In this document: positions 36,438 through 45,873 of the stretch, in pieces | Layout: each line of letters starts with the position of its first letter | Numbering within the stretch: position 1 is the stretch's first letter | Assembly (NCBI RefSeq): GCF_001297705.1 | Contig: NZ_LIRF01000004.1 | Coordinates: 372,001-436,000 of the forward strand | Length of the DNA: 64,000 nt | Reading direction: 5' to 3' | From: Chryseobacterium sp. ERMR1:04 | GTDB lineage: Bacteria; Bacteroidota; Bacteroidia; Flavobacteriales; Weeksellaceae | Program-made: the position numbers and the translations under genes | Notes under the pieces: generated by a model | What the model saw: the letters and a program-made list of their open reading frames with translations, nothing else | Databases searched by the model: none | Told to the model about the DNA's origin: nothing

Positions 36438-37835
36438 TTACTTTTTCACAGGCAAAATACTTTCGGGGACTTTTACCATCAAAACGATCACTGCAATTAA
36501 GCATATAATATTTGTGGCTAAAGCAATTTTGAAAGCTTTTTGATAATCTGACACTAAAGGCTGCTGTCCTAAAAAACAATAGAACAGACTTCCAACGATG
36601 ATAATTCCGATAATCGCTGCGGTTTGCTGTAACGTAATATATACGCCTGAAGCATTTCCCATAAGATCTTTCGGAATTCCAGATAAGGCGATATTGGCTA
36701 AGGACGGGATTATACTTCCCACTCCTACTCCATGCATAAACAGTAACAAATACAGGATAGAAATTGAGGGAGTTTCTGTGAAAAAATATCCTTGGAGCAT
36801 TAAAACAGCAATAATTAATACTAATCCCAAGATCAAGACCTTTTTACCATATCGTAAAATGAGTTTTGCAGAAAAAACAGAGGCCAAAATAAAACCAAAC
36901 CCTTGAAAAACAATGATTTCTCCTGAATCTAACGGATTAATTTTCAATCCTTCCTGAAAGAAAATAGACAACACATAGAAATAAGAATCCAGCATAATAA
37001 AGAAAAAAGAAACGGAAAGAATTCCTATATTGAAATTTTTAAAGGTAAATAATTTAAAATCAATTAAATACGGCTTATTTTTCAATATTTTATTTTTTTG
37101 ACTTTTAATAAAGTAAGCCAAAAGTATCACAGAAATAGCCATCAAAACAATACTTTCAATACCAAAACGGCCATGTTCAGAAATGGTTAAGGCGTACGTA
37201 AAGCAGAATAATCCTGCCGCTAATAAAGCAACTCCGAAGAAATCAAACCGTTCTATAATTTTTATTTTAGATTCATCTAATATTTTAAACCCCAGAACAA
37301 CAGCGAAAAGGCAAATAGGAATATTAATAAAGAAAATCAGTCTCCACGCTTCATTGATGAATGTTAGGGAGGAAAAATAGCCGCCCAAAAATTGGCCTAG
37401 AATCGTTCCGATTCCAATCGTAATTCCGTACCAACTCATTGCTTTTGTACGTTCTTGATGTTCAGGAAATACAATCTGAATCATAGATAATACTTGCGGT
37501 GACATTAAGGCCGCACTAAACCCTTGCATAAACCTTGAAATGATAAGAAATAAGGAATTGGTTGAGAATCCACAGGTGATAGAACTAATCATAAAAAGAA
37601 TCAACCCTACAATAAACAATCGTTTTCTACCATAGAGATCTCCCAATCTTCCTCCGGTAATGAGAAAGGAAGCAAAACCGATAAGATAAGCAGCAATGAT
37701 TAACTGCATTTGTCCGTTGGAAGCATGAATATCCCGCTGAATAGACGGTATGGAAACATTCATAATAAAAATATCCATAATGCTGAGAAGCTGGGCGAAA
37801 AGAATAATGGTTAATTTCAGATAGTTTGATTTCAT
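36438..37835 (-). CDS. MFS drug transporter, DHA2-like
   Basis: A 465-residue major facilitator transporter with about 13-14 predicted TM helices and the motif A loop GGRLGDLYGRKRLF between TM2 and TM3. It begins FAQLLSIMDIFIMNVSIPSIQ, the DHA2 signature, so it is probably an EmrB/QacA-type proton-driven exporter of small toxic compounds. It lies 41 bp downstream of a TetR gene read in the same direction, so the regulator very likely controls it. Confidence 0.92.
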   Translation of the reverse strand: MKSNYLKLTIILFAQLLSIMDIFIMNVSIPSIQRDIHASNGQMQLIIAAYLIGFASFLITGGRLGDLYGRKRLFIVGLILFMISSITCGFSTNSLFLIISRFMQGFSAALMSPQVLSMIQIVFPEHQERTKAMSWYGITIGIGTILGQFLGGYFSSLTFINEAWRLIFFINIPICLFAVVLGFKILDESKIKIIERFDFFGVALLAAGLFCFTYALTISEHGRFGIESIVLMAISVILLAYFIKSQKNKILKNKPYLIDFKLFTFKNFNIGILSVSFFFIMLDSYFYVLSIFFQEGLKINPLDSGEIIVFQGFGFILASVFSAKLILRYGKKVLILGLVLIIAVLMLQGYFFTETPSISILYLLLFMHGVGVGSIIPSLANIALSGIPKDLMGNASGVYITLQQTAAIIGIIIVGSLFYCFLGQQPLVSDYQKAFKIALATNIICLIAVIVLMVKVPESILPVKK

Positions 37836-37876
37836 TTTTATATAGAGTTATCTATTTATTTTAAAGTAAAAAAAAA

Positions 37877-38437
37877 TTAGGAAACTAGTTCCTGAATTAT
37901 TTTTTTGGCGTGGTCAAAGCCTGTTGTATTTTTATTAATTGTTGAAACTACCAATGCCCCCTCCAATACTAAAAAAATAGTTTCTGTGATTTCATTAATA
38001 TTGATGGATTCTTGTTCAGGCAATTCACGTACAATATCATTAATTAATGTTTTCTGTTTTTCTTTATGTTTCTTTACAAAATCACTTATCGCAGGATTGC
38101 TCTCTCCCACTTCTGAAATGATCTTTATAAAATGGCAACCTGCAAAATTTGTAGAATCTTGAAGTTTTTTACGGTAATCCACTAACGCCAACAATTTATC
38201 TTTCGGAGATGAAAGGTTTACAGTATGATCTTCGAAACCATTGAACCATCCCAGTTCTTCCTTGATAAGATACGCCTGAAGGAGTTCATTTTTAGATGAG
38301 AAATGATTGTACAAAGAACCAATCGCAATATCAGCTTCTGCAATAATCTGATTAATTCCCGTTGAATTAAAACCTTGCTTATAAAACAAATCTGAGGCAA
38401 CTCTAATAATCCTGTCTTTAACTTTTTCAGTCTTCAT
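37877..38437 (-). CDS. TetR/AcrR-family transcriptional regulator
   Basis: A 186-residue regulator. The N-terminal HTH is textbook (RVASDLFYKQGFNSTGINQIIAEADIAIGSLYNHFSSKNELLQAYL); the C-terminal ligand domain (residues ~60-186) is of the kind that senses small molecules. A perfect palindrome lies just upstream (38463-38488), so it is probably self-repressing and controls the MFS gene in the same transcript. Confidence 0.93.
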   Translation of the reverse strand: MKTEKVKDRIIRVASDLFYKQGFNSTGINQIIAEADIAIGSLYNHFSSKNELLQAYLIKEELGWFNGFEDHTVNLSSPKDKLLALVDYRKKLQDSTNFAGCHFIKIISEVGESNPAISDFVKKHKEKQKTLINDIVRELPEQESININEITETIFLVLEGALVVSTINKNTTGFDHAKKIIQELVS

Positions 38438-38450
38438 CTTAAATTTTTTA

Positions 38451-38488
38451 CAAATCTACATTAAAAATAGATAAGTCTATCTATTTTT
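38451..38488 (-). promoter_or_regulatory. Promoter and operator of the TetR-MFS operon
   Basis: Perfect palindrome AAAAATAGATA AGTC TATCTATTTTT (38463-38488), and a minus-strand -7 box TAGATTTG (38451-38458) 14 nt before the TetR ATG. The palindrome covers the region upstream of the -7 box, where a repressor would block RNA polymerase. Confidence 0.75.
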
Positions 38489-38656
38489 ATGTTTTAGAAA
38501 GAGCCAATCACTCCAAGTACTTATTCATCAATTATTTAAAATAGCATAAGAAATAATCAACAAAAGAGAAATTAAGACAATTTTCTATATCGCAAAGCGA
38601 TTAAAATAAACGCCGTAATTTTATCGTCATAAGAATATAATCATATAAAAAACGAT

Positions 38657-39862
38657 ATGAATCTAAGAAAAACCATTCAGCCCAACGTAATTATAGGACA
38701 AATTACAGGCTTTTTAATGATCTGTCTATTACTAAATCTTTATAGCTGTAAGGCAACGAAAAAAGAAGCATCAACAGATATTAAGATATTGGTAGACAGT
38801 CTTGCCCAATCTCTCATGAGCGAAAATAAGATTCCCGGTATGAGTATCGCCGTAACGGTAGAGGGTAAACACTCGTTTTTCAATTACGGAATACTCTCTA
38901 AAGAAAGTAATCAACCCGTTACTAATCAATCTTTATTTGAGCTGGGCTCAATAAGTAAAACGTTTACCGTAACCTTGGCGAGCCTCTCCCAAATCAATGG
39001 TAATCTTGATATGCAAGCTCCCGTAAGTAACTATTTACCTCATCTAAAAAACACGGTGTTTGATTCTGTAAAACTGTATTATTTAGGAACGCATATCGCA
39101 GGAGGACTTCCTTTGCAACTACCAGATAATATTACCACTGATGAACAGTTAATGAACTACTATAAAACATGGGTTCCACTGTATGCTCCCGGCACAAAAA
39201 GAGTCTATTCGAATCCCAGTATCGGCTTATTGGGAGTTATAGCAGGAAAAACAATGAATGAACCTTTTACCAAAGCGATGACCGATCATGTTTTTTCAAA
39301 AATAGGAATGAGTAATACTTTTTATGATGTTCCTCAAAATAAAATGGGTGATTATGCACAAGGTTATAATAAAGAAGATCAACCTGTAAGACTAAACCCT
39401 GCCGTACTGGCCAATGAAGCTTATGGAATAAAATCATGTACACAAGACATGCTGAAATTTGTAGATCGCAATATGGGAATTGGTAATCTAGATGCTACAT
39501 TGTCTAAAGCTTTACAAGCCACCCATACGGGGTATTTTACAACCGGAGTAATGACACAGGATCTTATTTGGGAGCAATACAATTATCCAGCGTCTTTATC
39601 TCAACTGCTTGAAGGAAATGCAGCTGAGATGGCATACAAAGCCAGTGACACTAAGCCATTAGTCCCTCCTATGAAGCCACAGCCCAATGTGGTGATCAAT
39701 AAAACAGGCTCTACAAACGGTTTTGCATCGTACGTCATCTATATTCCATCAAAAAAAATTGGTATTGTGATACTGGCCAATAAAAATTATCCCATTAAGC
39801 CAAGGGTGGAAACCGCTTATAAAATCCTATCATATCTGGATAATCCTAAAAACAAGCTGTAA
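38657..39862 (+). CDS. Class C (AmpC-like) beta-lactamase
   Basis: A 401-residue class C serine beta-lactamase, with all three motifs: S98-I-S-K101 (SxxK), YSN in KRVYSNPSIGLLG, and KTG in NKTGSTNGF. Blocks typical of AmpC such as HTGYFTTGVMTQDLIWEQYNYP and FASYVIYIPSKKIGIVILANKNYP leave little doubt. The N-terminus has a lipobox (LNLYSC31), suggesting a lipid-anchored periplasmic enzyme, unlike most AmpCs. It stands alone, divergent from the TetR gene, with no AmpR neighbour. Substrate profile is not readable. Confidence 0.93.
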   Translation: MNLRKTIQPNVIIGQITGFLMICLLLNLYSCKATKKEASTDIKILVDSLAQSLMSENKIPGMSIAVTVEGKHSFFNYGILSKESNQPVTNQSLFELGSISKTFTVTLASLSQINGNLDMQAPVSNYLPHLKNTVFDSVKLYYLGTHIAGGLPLQLPDNITTDEQLMNYYKTWVPLYAPGTKRVYSNPSIGLLGVIAGKTMNEPFTKAMTDHVFSKIGMSNTFYDVPQNKMGDYAQGYNKEDQPVRLNPAVLANEAYGIKSCTQDMLKFVDRNMGIGNLDATLSKALQATHTGYFTTGVMTQDLIWEQYNYPASLSQLLEGNAAEMAYKASDTKPLVPPMKPQPNVVINKTGSTNGFASYVIYIPSKKIGIVILANKNYPIKPRVETAYKILSYLDNPKNKL

Positions 39863-39892
39863 TACATTTAATTTTTTTATACATCGAAAAAT

Positions 39893-39917
39893 GACAACTT
39901 AGCGGTTGTCTTTTTTC
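39893..39917 (+). terminator. Terminator after the beta-lactamase gene
   Basis: GACAAC / GTTGTC (39893-39898 and 39905-39910), 6-nt loop, then TTTTTTC. Confidence 0.65.
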
Positions 39918-39975
39918 TTATAAGAACCGTCTCATACATACTTTATTACATTTTATAAAATGGTATTTTTGTTAT

Positions 39976-40461
39976 ATGACATCCATCAAAAATACTCTGC
40001 TCACCTTAGCTTGCTTATTGCTATTTTTCTTTTATTCATGCCAACCAACCGAAAAACAACCTATTATAAAACCAATGAATACCTCTAATCCTGTTATCTA
40101 TTTTGAAATTCCTGTGAATGATCTGGAACGTGCAGAAAAATTTTATACATCAGTCTTCAATTTTAGTTTTGAAAAAGAAATCATTGATAACTATGAAATG
40201 GCATTATTTCCCTTTGAAGAAAAAAATAGCGGAATCACGGGCGCTTTGGCAAAAGGCGATGTCTATAAACCCAGTAAAGAAGGTGTAATTATTTATTTCA
40301 AAACAGAAAATATTGATCATACTTTGCAGAAAGTGATAAAAAACGGAGGCACTATTTTATATCCTAAAAAAATCAATGAAAAACTAGGTTTTGCCGTCGC
40401 TGAATTTGAAGATTCAGAAGGAAACAGGATTGCTTTGCATGAGACGATTCACCTTAAATAA
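39976..40461 (+). CDS. VOC-family lipoprotein (glyoxalase fold)
   Basis: A 161-residue protein with a lipoprotein signal (FFYSC at ~22) and one VOC domain: PVIYFEIPVNDLERAEKFYTSVF at the start, then GVIIYFKTENIDHTLQKVIKNGGTILYPK, and DSEGNRIALHE. The VOC fold serves glyoxalases, dioxygenases and binding proteins; the metal-ligand glutamates are visible in the last strand, but the activity is open. Export of a VOC protein is unusual but common in Bacteroidetes. Confidence 0.85.
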   Translation: MTSIKNTLLTLACLLLFFFYSCQPTEKQPIIKPMNTSNPVIYFEIPVNDLERAEKFYTSVFNFSFEKEIIDNYEMALFPFEEKNSGITGALAKGDVYKPSKEGVIIYFKTENIDHTLQKVIKNGGTILYPKKINEKLGFAVAEFEDSEGNRIALHETIHLK

Positions 40462-40564
40462 AAATCCAACGCATAGCATATTATTTTTTTGACTGAAATG
40501 AATACATATTTTGTATCTTTATTAGCCGTTATACCAGTTTTAACAACATAATTGGCAAAAATAT

Positions 40565-41194
40565 ATGCCAGAAGAACTTTATTTTATAAAGACCAATCCT
40601 ACTATTGCGAAAATAAATTTGTACAATAAGCTGTGTCGTGAAGAAAAAAATATACTAGATTTCTTACCTGACGACAAAAAGACAAGTCTGGAAATTATTA
40701 AAAATAAAATAACCGATTCTCTTGAAACCCTTACCAGAGAAGAATTATTGCCCATCTTCTCATGGTTTAACAGTCAATATAAAACAGATCGTGAAGAATT
40801 AAAAACCCAACTTTTCATTAATGGGTTTGATTTTTTTTATGAAATTTTATCAGAGAATCACGTTAAAAATTTCCATCAAATACTTTATGATTACGAAAAA
40901 TATTCTAAACATCATTTAAATTACATTACCGACGCTCAGAAATTTAATCAGTTTCTGATCTACGGAATTTTTTATACAGATATGATAAAACGGGATGAGA
41001 AAAATATTCTCAGAGATTTTCTAAAATCAGATTATAAAGATCTTTATGCTTTTGCTGAAAGCCAGTTCAACGCAAATGGGGGAAATTTAACAATGGAAGA
41101 TGATGCTTTTACGATTTACAATTACTTCTCCGATTTATATGACATGACTAAATATTACAAAGGATCTATTATCAAACTTCATATCCCAAAATAA
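40565..41194 (+). CDS. Hypothetical mostly helical cytosolic protein
   Basis: A 209-residue protein without signal peptide, TM segment or any recognised domain. It is rich in K, E, Y and F (FFYEILSENHVKNFHQIL, YDYEKYSKHHLNY) and predicted to be all helical. It is monocistronic and ends at a hairpin shared with the next, convergent gene. Function cannot be assigned. Confidence 0.6.
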   Translation: MPEELYFIKTNPTIAKINLYNKLCREEKNILDFLPDDKKTSLEIIKNKITDSLETLTREELLPIFSWFNSQYKTDREELKTQLFINGFDFFYEILSENHVKNFHQILYDYEKYSKHHLNYITDAQKFNQFLIYGIFYTDMIKRDEKNILRDFLKSDYKDLYAFAESQFNANGGNLTMEDDAFTIYNYFSDLYDMTKYYKGSIIKLHIPK

Positions 41195-41219
41195 AAAGAG
41201 ACCTTTTTGTGGTCTCTTT
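41195..41219. terminator. Bidirectional terminator
   Basis: AAAGAGACC / GGTCTCTTT (41195-41203 and 41211-41219) with a T-rich loop; it overlaps the stop of the convergent SDR gene by two bases. Confidence 0.7.
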
Positions 41220-42228
41220 ACAGTAATTCTTTATGTTTCATAAAATACTCCAACGCTTCTTTTACAGCTTGTTCAGGTTTTTTAGGGTTAAAACCTAATT
41301 CATTTCTGGATTTAGAAATATCAAAATTCTGCTGCAATCCTGAAAACATGGCAATATCCTTTCTGGTGAGAACGGGAGCTTTGCTATTTAATTTTGCAGA
41401 AAATTCCATAATTCCGGCAATCGTATACAGCAAAAATTTGGGTACAGCACTCGGAACTTTCAGGTTGAGCTCAGGATATAATTTATGGGCCAAAATCGTT
41501 GTATCGGTAATCGTCATGCAGTTTTCATTGGCAAGAATATAGCGCTCTCCACTTCGACCTTTTTGGGCAGCAAGATAGCAGCCTTCAGCGACATCTTTTA
41601 CATCAATCCAGTTCAGGGTTATCTTGGTATCAACAGGAATTTGCTTGTTGATGATTAATTTTAAAACACCATACGAAACATTCAAAGGAAGAAAAGCTTC
41701 ACTTCCGATCATTGCAGAAGGCATCACAGCAACCAATTCTATTCCCAGTTTTTTTGCCAATTCAAAAGCCAGTTTTTCGCCGTCATTTTTAGAGTTATAA
41801 TACATATCTCTTCGGTCCGGATTATATCCATAGCTTTCCTTTGTTGGAAGTTTTGTATAATCTAATCCTGCAATGGAACTTACATAAACAATTCTTTTTA
41901 CACCAGCTTCTGCAGCTGCCTCAATGGTATTACGCGTTCCTTCGATATTCACATCGTAAATTTCTTTTTTAGGATCTTTTGCCCATAATTTGAAAGAAGC
42001 GCCCACAGCATAGAAAGTTTCCACGCCTTGAAGCGCTTTTATAAATGATGCTTTGTCAGTAATATCAGCCTGTACCACTTCACAGTCTAATCCTTCAAAA
42101 GGTTTTTTATTATTGATATTTCTCACCGTTGCACGAACAGGAATCCCTTTTTGCAATAAAAACCGCACTAAATTATTTCCTAAATGTCCGTTTGCACCTG
42201 AAACTAAACTTAAATTATCTTGTATCAT
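41218..42228 (-). CDS. NAD(P)-dependent epimerase/reductase (extended SDR)
   Basis: A ~336-residue extended short-chain dehydrogenase, of the dihydroflavonol-reductase / 3-beta-HSD type. Nucleotide-binding SGANGHLGNNLVRFLLQKG is at the start; the active site is the Y-x3-K in YYNSKNDGEKL, and VAVMPSAMIG follows. I start at ATG 42228: the extension to a TTG at 42252 has no reason to be translated. It is divergent from the Crp/Fnr-type regulator (62-bp gap). Confidence 0.85.
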   Translation of the reverse strand: MIQDNLSLVSGANGHLGNNLVRFLLQKGIPVRATVRNINNKKPFEGLDCEVVQADITDKASFIKALQGVETFYAVGASFKLWAKDPKKEIYDVNIEGTRNTIEAAAEAGVKRIVYVSSIAGLDYTKLPTKESYGYNPDRRDMYYNSKNDGEKLAFELAKKLGIELVAVMPSAMIGSEAFLPLNVSYGVLKLIINKQIPVDTKITLNWIDVKDVAEGCYLAAQKGRSGERYILANENCMTITDTTILAHKLYPELNLKVPSAVPKFLLYTIAGIMEFSAKLNSKAPVLTRKDIAMFSGLQQNFDISKSRNELGFNPKKPEQAVKEALEYFMKHKELL

Positions 42229-42289
42229 TTTAAGTAATTTTTGATGATACAAAGTTCATTCTCACAGGATAAAAAGCACTTGACTTTTG

Positions 42290-42865
42290 TTAGTTAATTA
42301 ATTTTCTTCGGATTCGGCTGAGGCTTTCTGGTTTCATTCCTAAAAATGAAGCAATGTATTGGATAGGGACATTTTGAATAATTCCGGGATAATTTTTAAT
42401 GAGTTTTACATACCGCTGTTCAGCATTTAAAGTAGATAATTCTTTGGACCGATTTTCATTATAGGTAATCGATTCCTGAAATACCGAAATACTAAAATCC
42501 TTCATGGCAGGGCATTCGCTGGTGAGTTTATCCAGATTTTCTTTTGTTATCCTTAATAGTTCACACGCTGTAATACACTCTACATTTTCCCCAGATTTGG
42601 TTTGATTGATAAAATTAAAATAAGAGGTGAAAAATCCTGGTGGGCAGTTAATATGAGTTGTTATTTCATTTCCAAGTTCGTCAAAATGAAACAACCTCAA
42701 ATAGCCTGAAACAATGTAATACAAATACTTCGGAATATCTCCTTCGGCTTCAATAATTGTATTCTTGGGAAATTCAACGGGCTCAAAATAAAGCTTGAGT
42801 CTCTCAACCTCATCAGTATTGAAGTGGTAACCGGATTCTATGAATTTCAAAAGTTTCTCGTGCAT
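42290..42865 (-). CDS. Crp/Fnr-family transcriptional regulator
   Basis: About 191 residues: a cyclic-nucleotide-binding beta-barrel (residues ~15-110; FPKNTIIEAEGDIPKYLYYIVSGYLRL) and a C-terminal winged HTH (IQYIASFLGMKPESLSRIRRKL). No Cys pattern for an iron-sulfur cluster, so it is not an FNR proper. I start at ATG 42865: a promoter box at 42886-42893 places the transcript start close to this codon, so the TTG at 42898 is excluded. Likely controls the SDR or TonB-receptor gene, both adjacent. Confidence 0.85.
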   Translation of the reverse strand: MHEKLLKFIESGYHFNTDEVERLKLYFEPVEFPKNTIIEAEGDIPKYLYYIVSGYLRLFHFDELGNEITTHINCPPGFFTSYFNFINQTKSGENVECITACELLRITKENLDKLTSECPAMKDFSISVFQESITYNENRSKELSTLNAEQRYVKLIKNYPGIIQNVPIQYIASFLGMKPESLSRIRRKLIN

Positions 42866-42885
42866 TGCTTTTGTGGAATTATGTG

Positions 42886-42893
42886 CAAATTTA
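42886..42893 (-). promoter_or_regulatory. -7 box for the Crp/Fnr-type regulator gene
   Basis: Minus strand TAAATTTG, matching TAnnTTTG, ~20 nt upstream of the ATG at 42865. Confidence 0.5.
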
Positions 42894-42982
42894 CTCAAAA
42901 CTAAAAAACTAAATTTTAAAATTTTTCACTCAATCATGTAATATTTCTCTTCGATTAACTGTCATTAGAGTAAAGCATCATC

Positions 42983-45358
42983 ATGAATCAAAAAATATTA
43001 TTTCTATTAAGTTTCGTTTTTTCGTCGTTTCTCTTTTCTCAGAGCATTGAAGGAACAATTACCAATAAAGAAAATAAACCGGTTGCAGATACAGAAGTTC
43101 TTGTTACAAAAAACAATGTGAAATTTTCTACCATCACAGACGAAAAAGGAATGTTTAAGATTGCACTTAAAGAAAATGGGAATTATGTATTAGAGATCAT
43201 CAAAGATGGCATAAAAACCAACAGCGAAAATATATCTGTAAAAGGAAACGAAAAGAAAGATATTCAGATTAAGGAAGAAGCTCCTGTTACAGAACAAAAA
43301 ATAGATGGCGTAACGATTACTGTTAAGAAAAAACTATTTGAAAGAAAAGTTGACAGATTGGTTTTTAATGTTGAAAATTCTGTGGCTTCACAAGGAATTG
43401 ACGTCATAGAAGCTTTGGCAAAAACTCCGATGGTACGTACCACAGATGACGCCATTACCATTGCGGGAAAAAGCAATGTTGCCATTATGGTGAATGACAG
43501 ATCGCTAAATTTATCAGGGCAGGAACTTATCAATTATTTAAAAACATTGCGTTCCGATGATGTTGCAAAAATCGAGGTCATCACAACTCCACCTGCCAAA
43601 TATGAAGCGGAAGGAAAAAGTGGATTGATCAATATTATTTTAAAGAAAAACACAAGCCTCGGCTGGAACGGATCTATCCAAACCTCAGGAAGTTATTACG
43701 GTGGAAGACCAGCCACTTCTACTAGAAGCGGATTGGCTTTTAATTATCAAGGAAGCAAATTATCTCTTACCGCCAATTTATCGGTTGGTGATAATTACTG
43801 GGAAAATACCTCTTACAATTATTTAACAGGAAATGGAAATTCCGATTACTGGAAAACCGACAGCAAAAGCTCAAACAACTACAAATATAAAGGCGGAAAT
43901 GTAAAAGCAGAATATAAAATCAATGATAAAAATCTGGTAGGAATTAATTATAATTATTCGTTTAGCAATCCACTGGAACAGGCAAAAAATTATACATCTA
44001 TTTCCAATGAAGAAGGAATGACTAATTTATTTTCAGACAGTAAAAACAGAAACCACAGAAATGTTCACAATACCACCGCTTTTTATGATGTAAAACTTGA
44101 TACGTTGGGAAGCAAGCTGAGTATTTCTGCCAACCTATTGATGAACGATGCCAACGCAAGAAACTTTTATAATACCGTAACCTCAAATACTATTTCTACT
44201 TTTGCCAATCCTATCAGTAAGTACAGAATTTATTCCGGGCAGGCAGATTTAGAGAAAAATTTTGCTAAAATAAAAACAGAAGCCGGACTAAAATATACCA
44301 AGATCAAAAATGATTCTGAGTTTAATTTTTTCAACATCAACAACGGAGAATATATTGTAAACAAAGACAGAACGAATACTTTCTTCTACAATGAAGAGAA
44401 CTACGCAGCGTATGTTTCTACCAGTTTCAAAATCAATGATAAATGGGATGCAAAAGCCGGACTTCGTTATGAATACACCAATCTGGAGGGGATTTCTTTA
44501 AACGATGACAATTCTGCAAAATTCAAATACGGAAAGTTTTTCCCAACAGCTTATGTGAGCTATAAACCGAATGAAAACAATACCTTTTCTTTAAATTACT
44601 CAAGAAGAATTACCCGTCCGTACTTTGGAAACCTGAATCCGTTCAGATACTACACCTCCGAGTTCGAATACAATACAGGAAATCCTTATCTGCTTCCCTC
44701 ATTTTCTGATAATTTTGAATTTGGATATGTCATCAAAAACAATTTCAATATTACCTTATACTACAACAGAAATAAAGATAACTGGGATAGAATTCAAATG
44801 GTGGAAGGCAATCTAAAATACAGCATTGTAAAGAATTTCTACAATGAAGATCAAGCCGGAATCAATATCAGTTATAATTACAACAAGTTGAAGTGGCTGG
44901 AATCTAATATTTTCGTGAATGGGTTTTATGCTAAATCAAAATCTTATCTGCCGGAAGCCGTTTCAGCGCCTGCAGGATATAGCGCTAACTTTAATCTTGA
45001 TAATAATTTCTTCCTCAACAAAGATAAAACGGTTACGCTAATGCTTGGTTTGTGGAGTAATATTCCAAATAGAGATGGAAATACCTATTATTATGGAAAC
45101 GCTTCCCTGTACACCGGAGTGAAACTGAATCTGATGAAGAAAAATCTTTTGATCAATTTATATGTCAATGATTTTCTGAATACCAACCGTTCCAAAGGGA
45201 TAGAATATTATCCTAACTATAATGTAGAATATTATTACAAAGGCATCACAAGGAATATCTATCTTTCGGTAACCTACAAATTCGGGAATAATGATGTAAA
45301 AGGAAGTACGAAAGAAGTGAAATTTGAGGAATCTAATAGAGCTGGGGGTGGAAATTAA
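42983..45358 (+). CDS. TonB-dependent outer-membrane receptor with CarboxypepD-like N-terminus
   Basis: A 791-residue exported outer-membrane protein. Residues 1-20 form a signal peptide, 21-100 a carboxypeptidase-regulatory-like beta-sandwich (SIEGTITNKENKPVADTEVLV), then a plug domain (NVENSVASQGIDVIEALAKTP) and a C-terminal beta-barrel of the outer membrane beta-barrel family, ending with an unusually Glu-rich stretch (STKEVKFEESNRAGGGN) instead of an aromatic residue. The substrate is unknown. There is no SusD-like partner, and it follows the Crp/Fnr regulator divergently. Confidence 0.88.
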   Translation: MNQKILFLLSFVFSSFLFSQSIEGTITNKENKPVADTEVLVTKNNVKFSTITDEKGMFKIALKENGNYVLEIIKDGIKTNSENISVKGNEKKDIQIKEEAPVTEQKIDGVTITVKKKLFERKVDRLVFNVENSVASQGIDVIEALAKTPMVRTTDDAITIAGKSNVAIMVNDRSLNLSGQELINYLKTLRSDDVAKIEVITTPPAKYEAEGKSGLINIILKKNTSLGWNGSIQTSGSYYGGRPATSTRSGLAFNYQGSKLSLTANLSVGDNYWENTSYNYLTGNGNSDYWKTDSKSSNNYKYKGGNVKAEYKINDKNLVGINYNYSFSNPLEQAKNYTSISNEEGMTNLFSDSKNRNHRNVHNTTAFYDVKLDTLGSKLSISANLLMNDANARNFYNTVTSNTISTFANPISKYRIYSGQADLEKNFAKIKTEAGLKYTKIKNDSEFNFFNINNGEYIVNKDRTNTFFYNEENYAAYVSTSFKINDKWDAKAGLRYEYTNLEGISLNDDNSAKFKYGKFFPTAYVSYKPNENNTFSLNYSRRITRPYFGNLNPFRYYTSEFEYNTGNPYLLPSFSDNFEFGYVIKNNFNITLYYNRNKDNWDRIQMVEGNLKYSIVKNFYNEDQAGINISYNYNKLKWLESNIFVNGFYAKSKSYLPEAVSAPAGYSANFNLDNNFFLNKDKTVTLMLGLWSNIPNRDGNTYYYGNASLYTGVKLNLMKKNLLINLYVNDFLNTNRSKGIEYYPNYNVEYYYKGITRNIYLSVTYKFGNNDVKGSTKEVKFEESNRAGGGN

Positions 45359-45374
45359 AAATATGTCTCTTTAA

Positions 45375-45571
45375 ATTCATTAAAAATTCAACCACAAAAG
45401 TTACAACAGAATTTAACACTTAAGATGTATTTAAGTAAAAATCATGCTGTTGACAAGAACACTTAAGTTCTTTGAAAATCTTTGATTTTCTTCTTGTGTA
45501 AACTTTTCAATATTCAAGACATTGAGCTTTTAATACAAAAACTTTTGTCACTTTTGTGGTTCATAAGAAAT
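45375..45571. repeat. MITE-like tandem element, unit 1
   Basis: Starts ATTCATTAAAAATTCAACC and carries AACCACAAAAG (45390-45400) with its inverted copy CTTTTGTGGTT (45551-45561), plus internal palindromic parts around ACTTAAG. It repeats after 234 bp as unit 2. A gene-free region. Confidence 0.75.
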
Positions 45572-45608
45572 CTAAATAGCTTCCTATTTAAAAATTAACT
45601 GTTTCAGA

Positions 45609-45804
45609 ATTCATTAAAAATTCAACCACAAAAGGTACAACAGACTTTAACACTTAAGATGTATTTAAGTAAAAATCATGCTGTTGACAAGAACACTTGA
45701 GTTCTTTGAAAATCTTTGATTTTCTTCTTGTGTAAACTTTTCTACATTCAAGACATTGAGCTTTACTACAAAAACTTTTGTCACTTTTGTGGTTCATAAG
45801 AAAT
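45609..45804. repeat. MITE-like tandem element, unit 2
   Basis: Nearly identical to unit 1 over its full ~196 bp with a few substitutions. Together they fill most of the 515-bp stretch between the TonB receptor and the LysM-like gene; no coding region is seen. Confidence 0.75.
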
Positions 45805-45873
45805 GTAAACACTTTTTCCTATTTTTTGTTATCTGAAAAATATTGACTAATTTGGGATTGAAACACCAATGAT

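Noticed and set aside
45375..45804. CRISPR-like repeats
   Set aside because: Only two long units without short regular repeats and spacers; they are MITE-like. No CRISPR array or cas gene is seen in the window.
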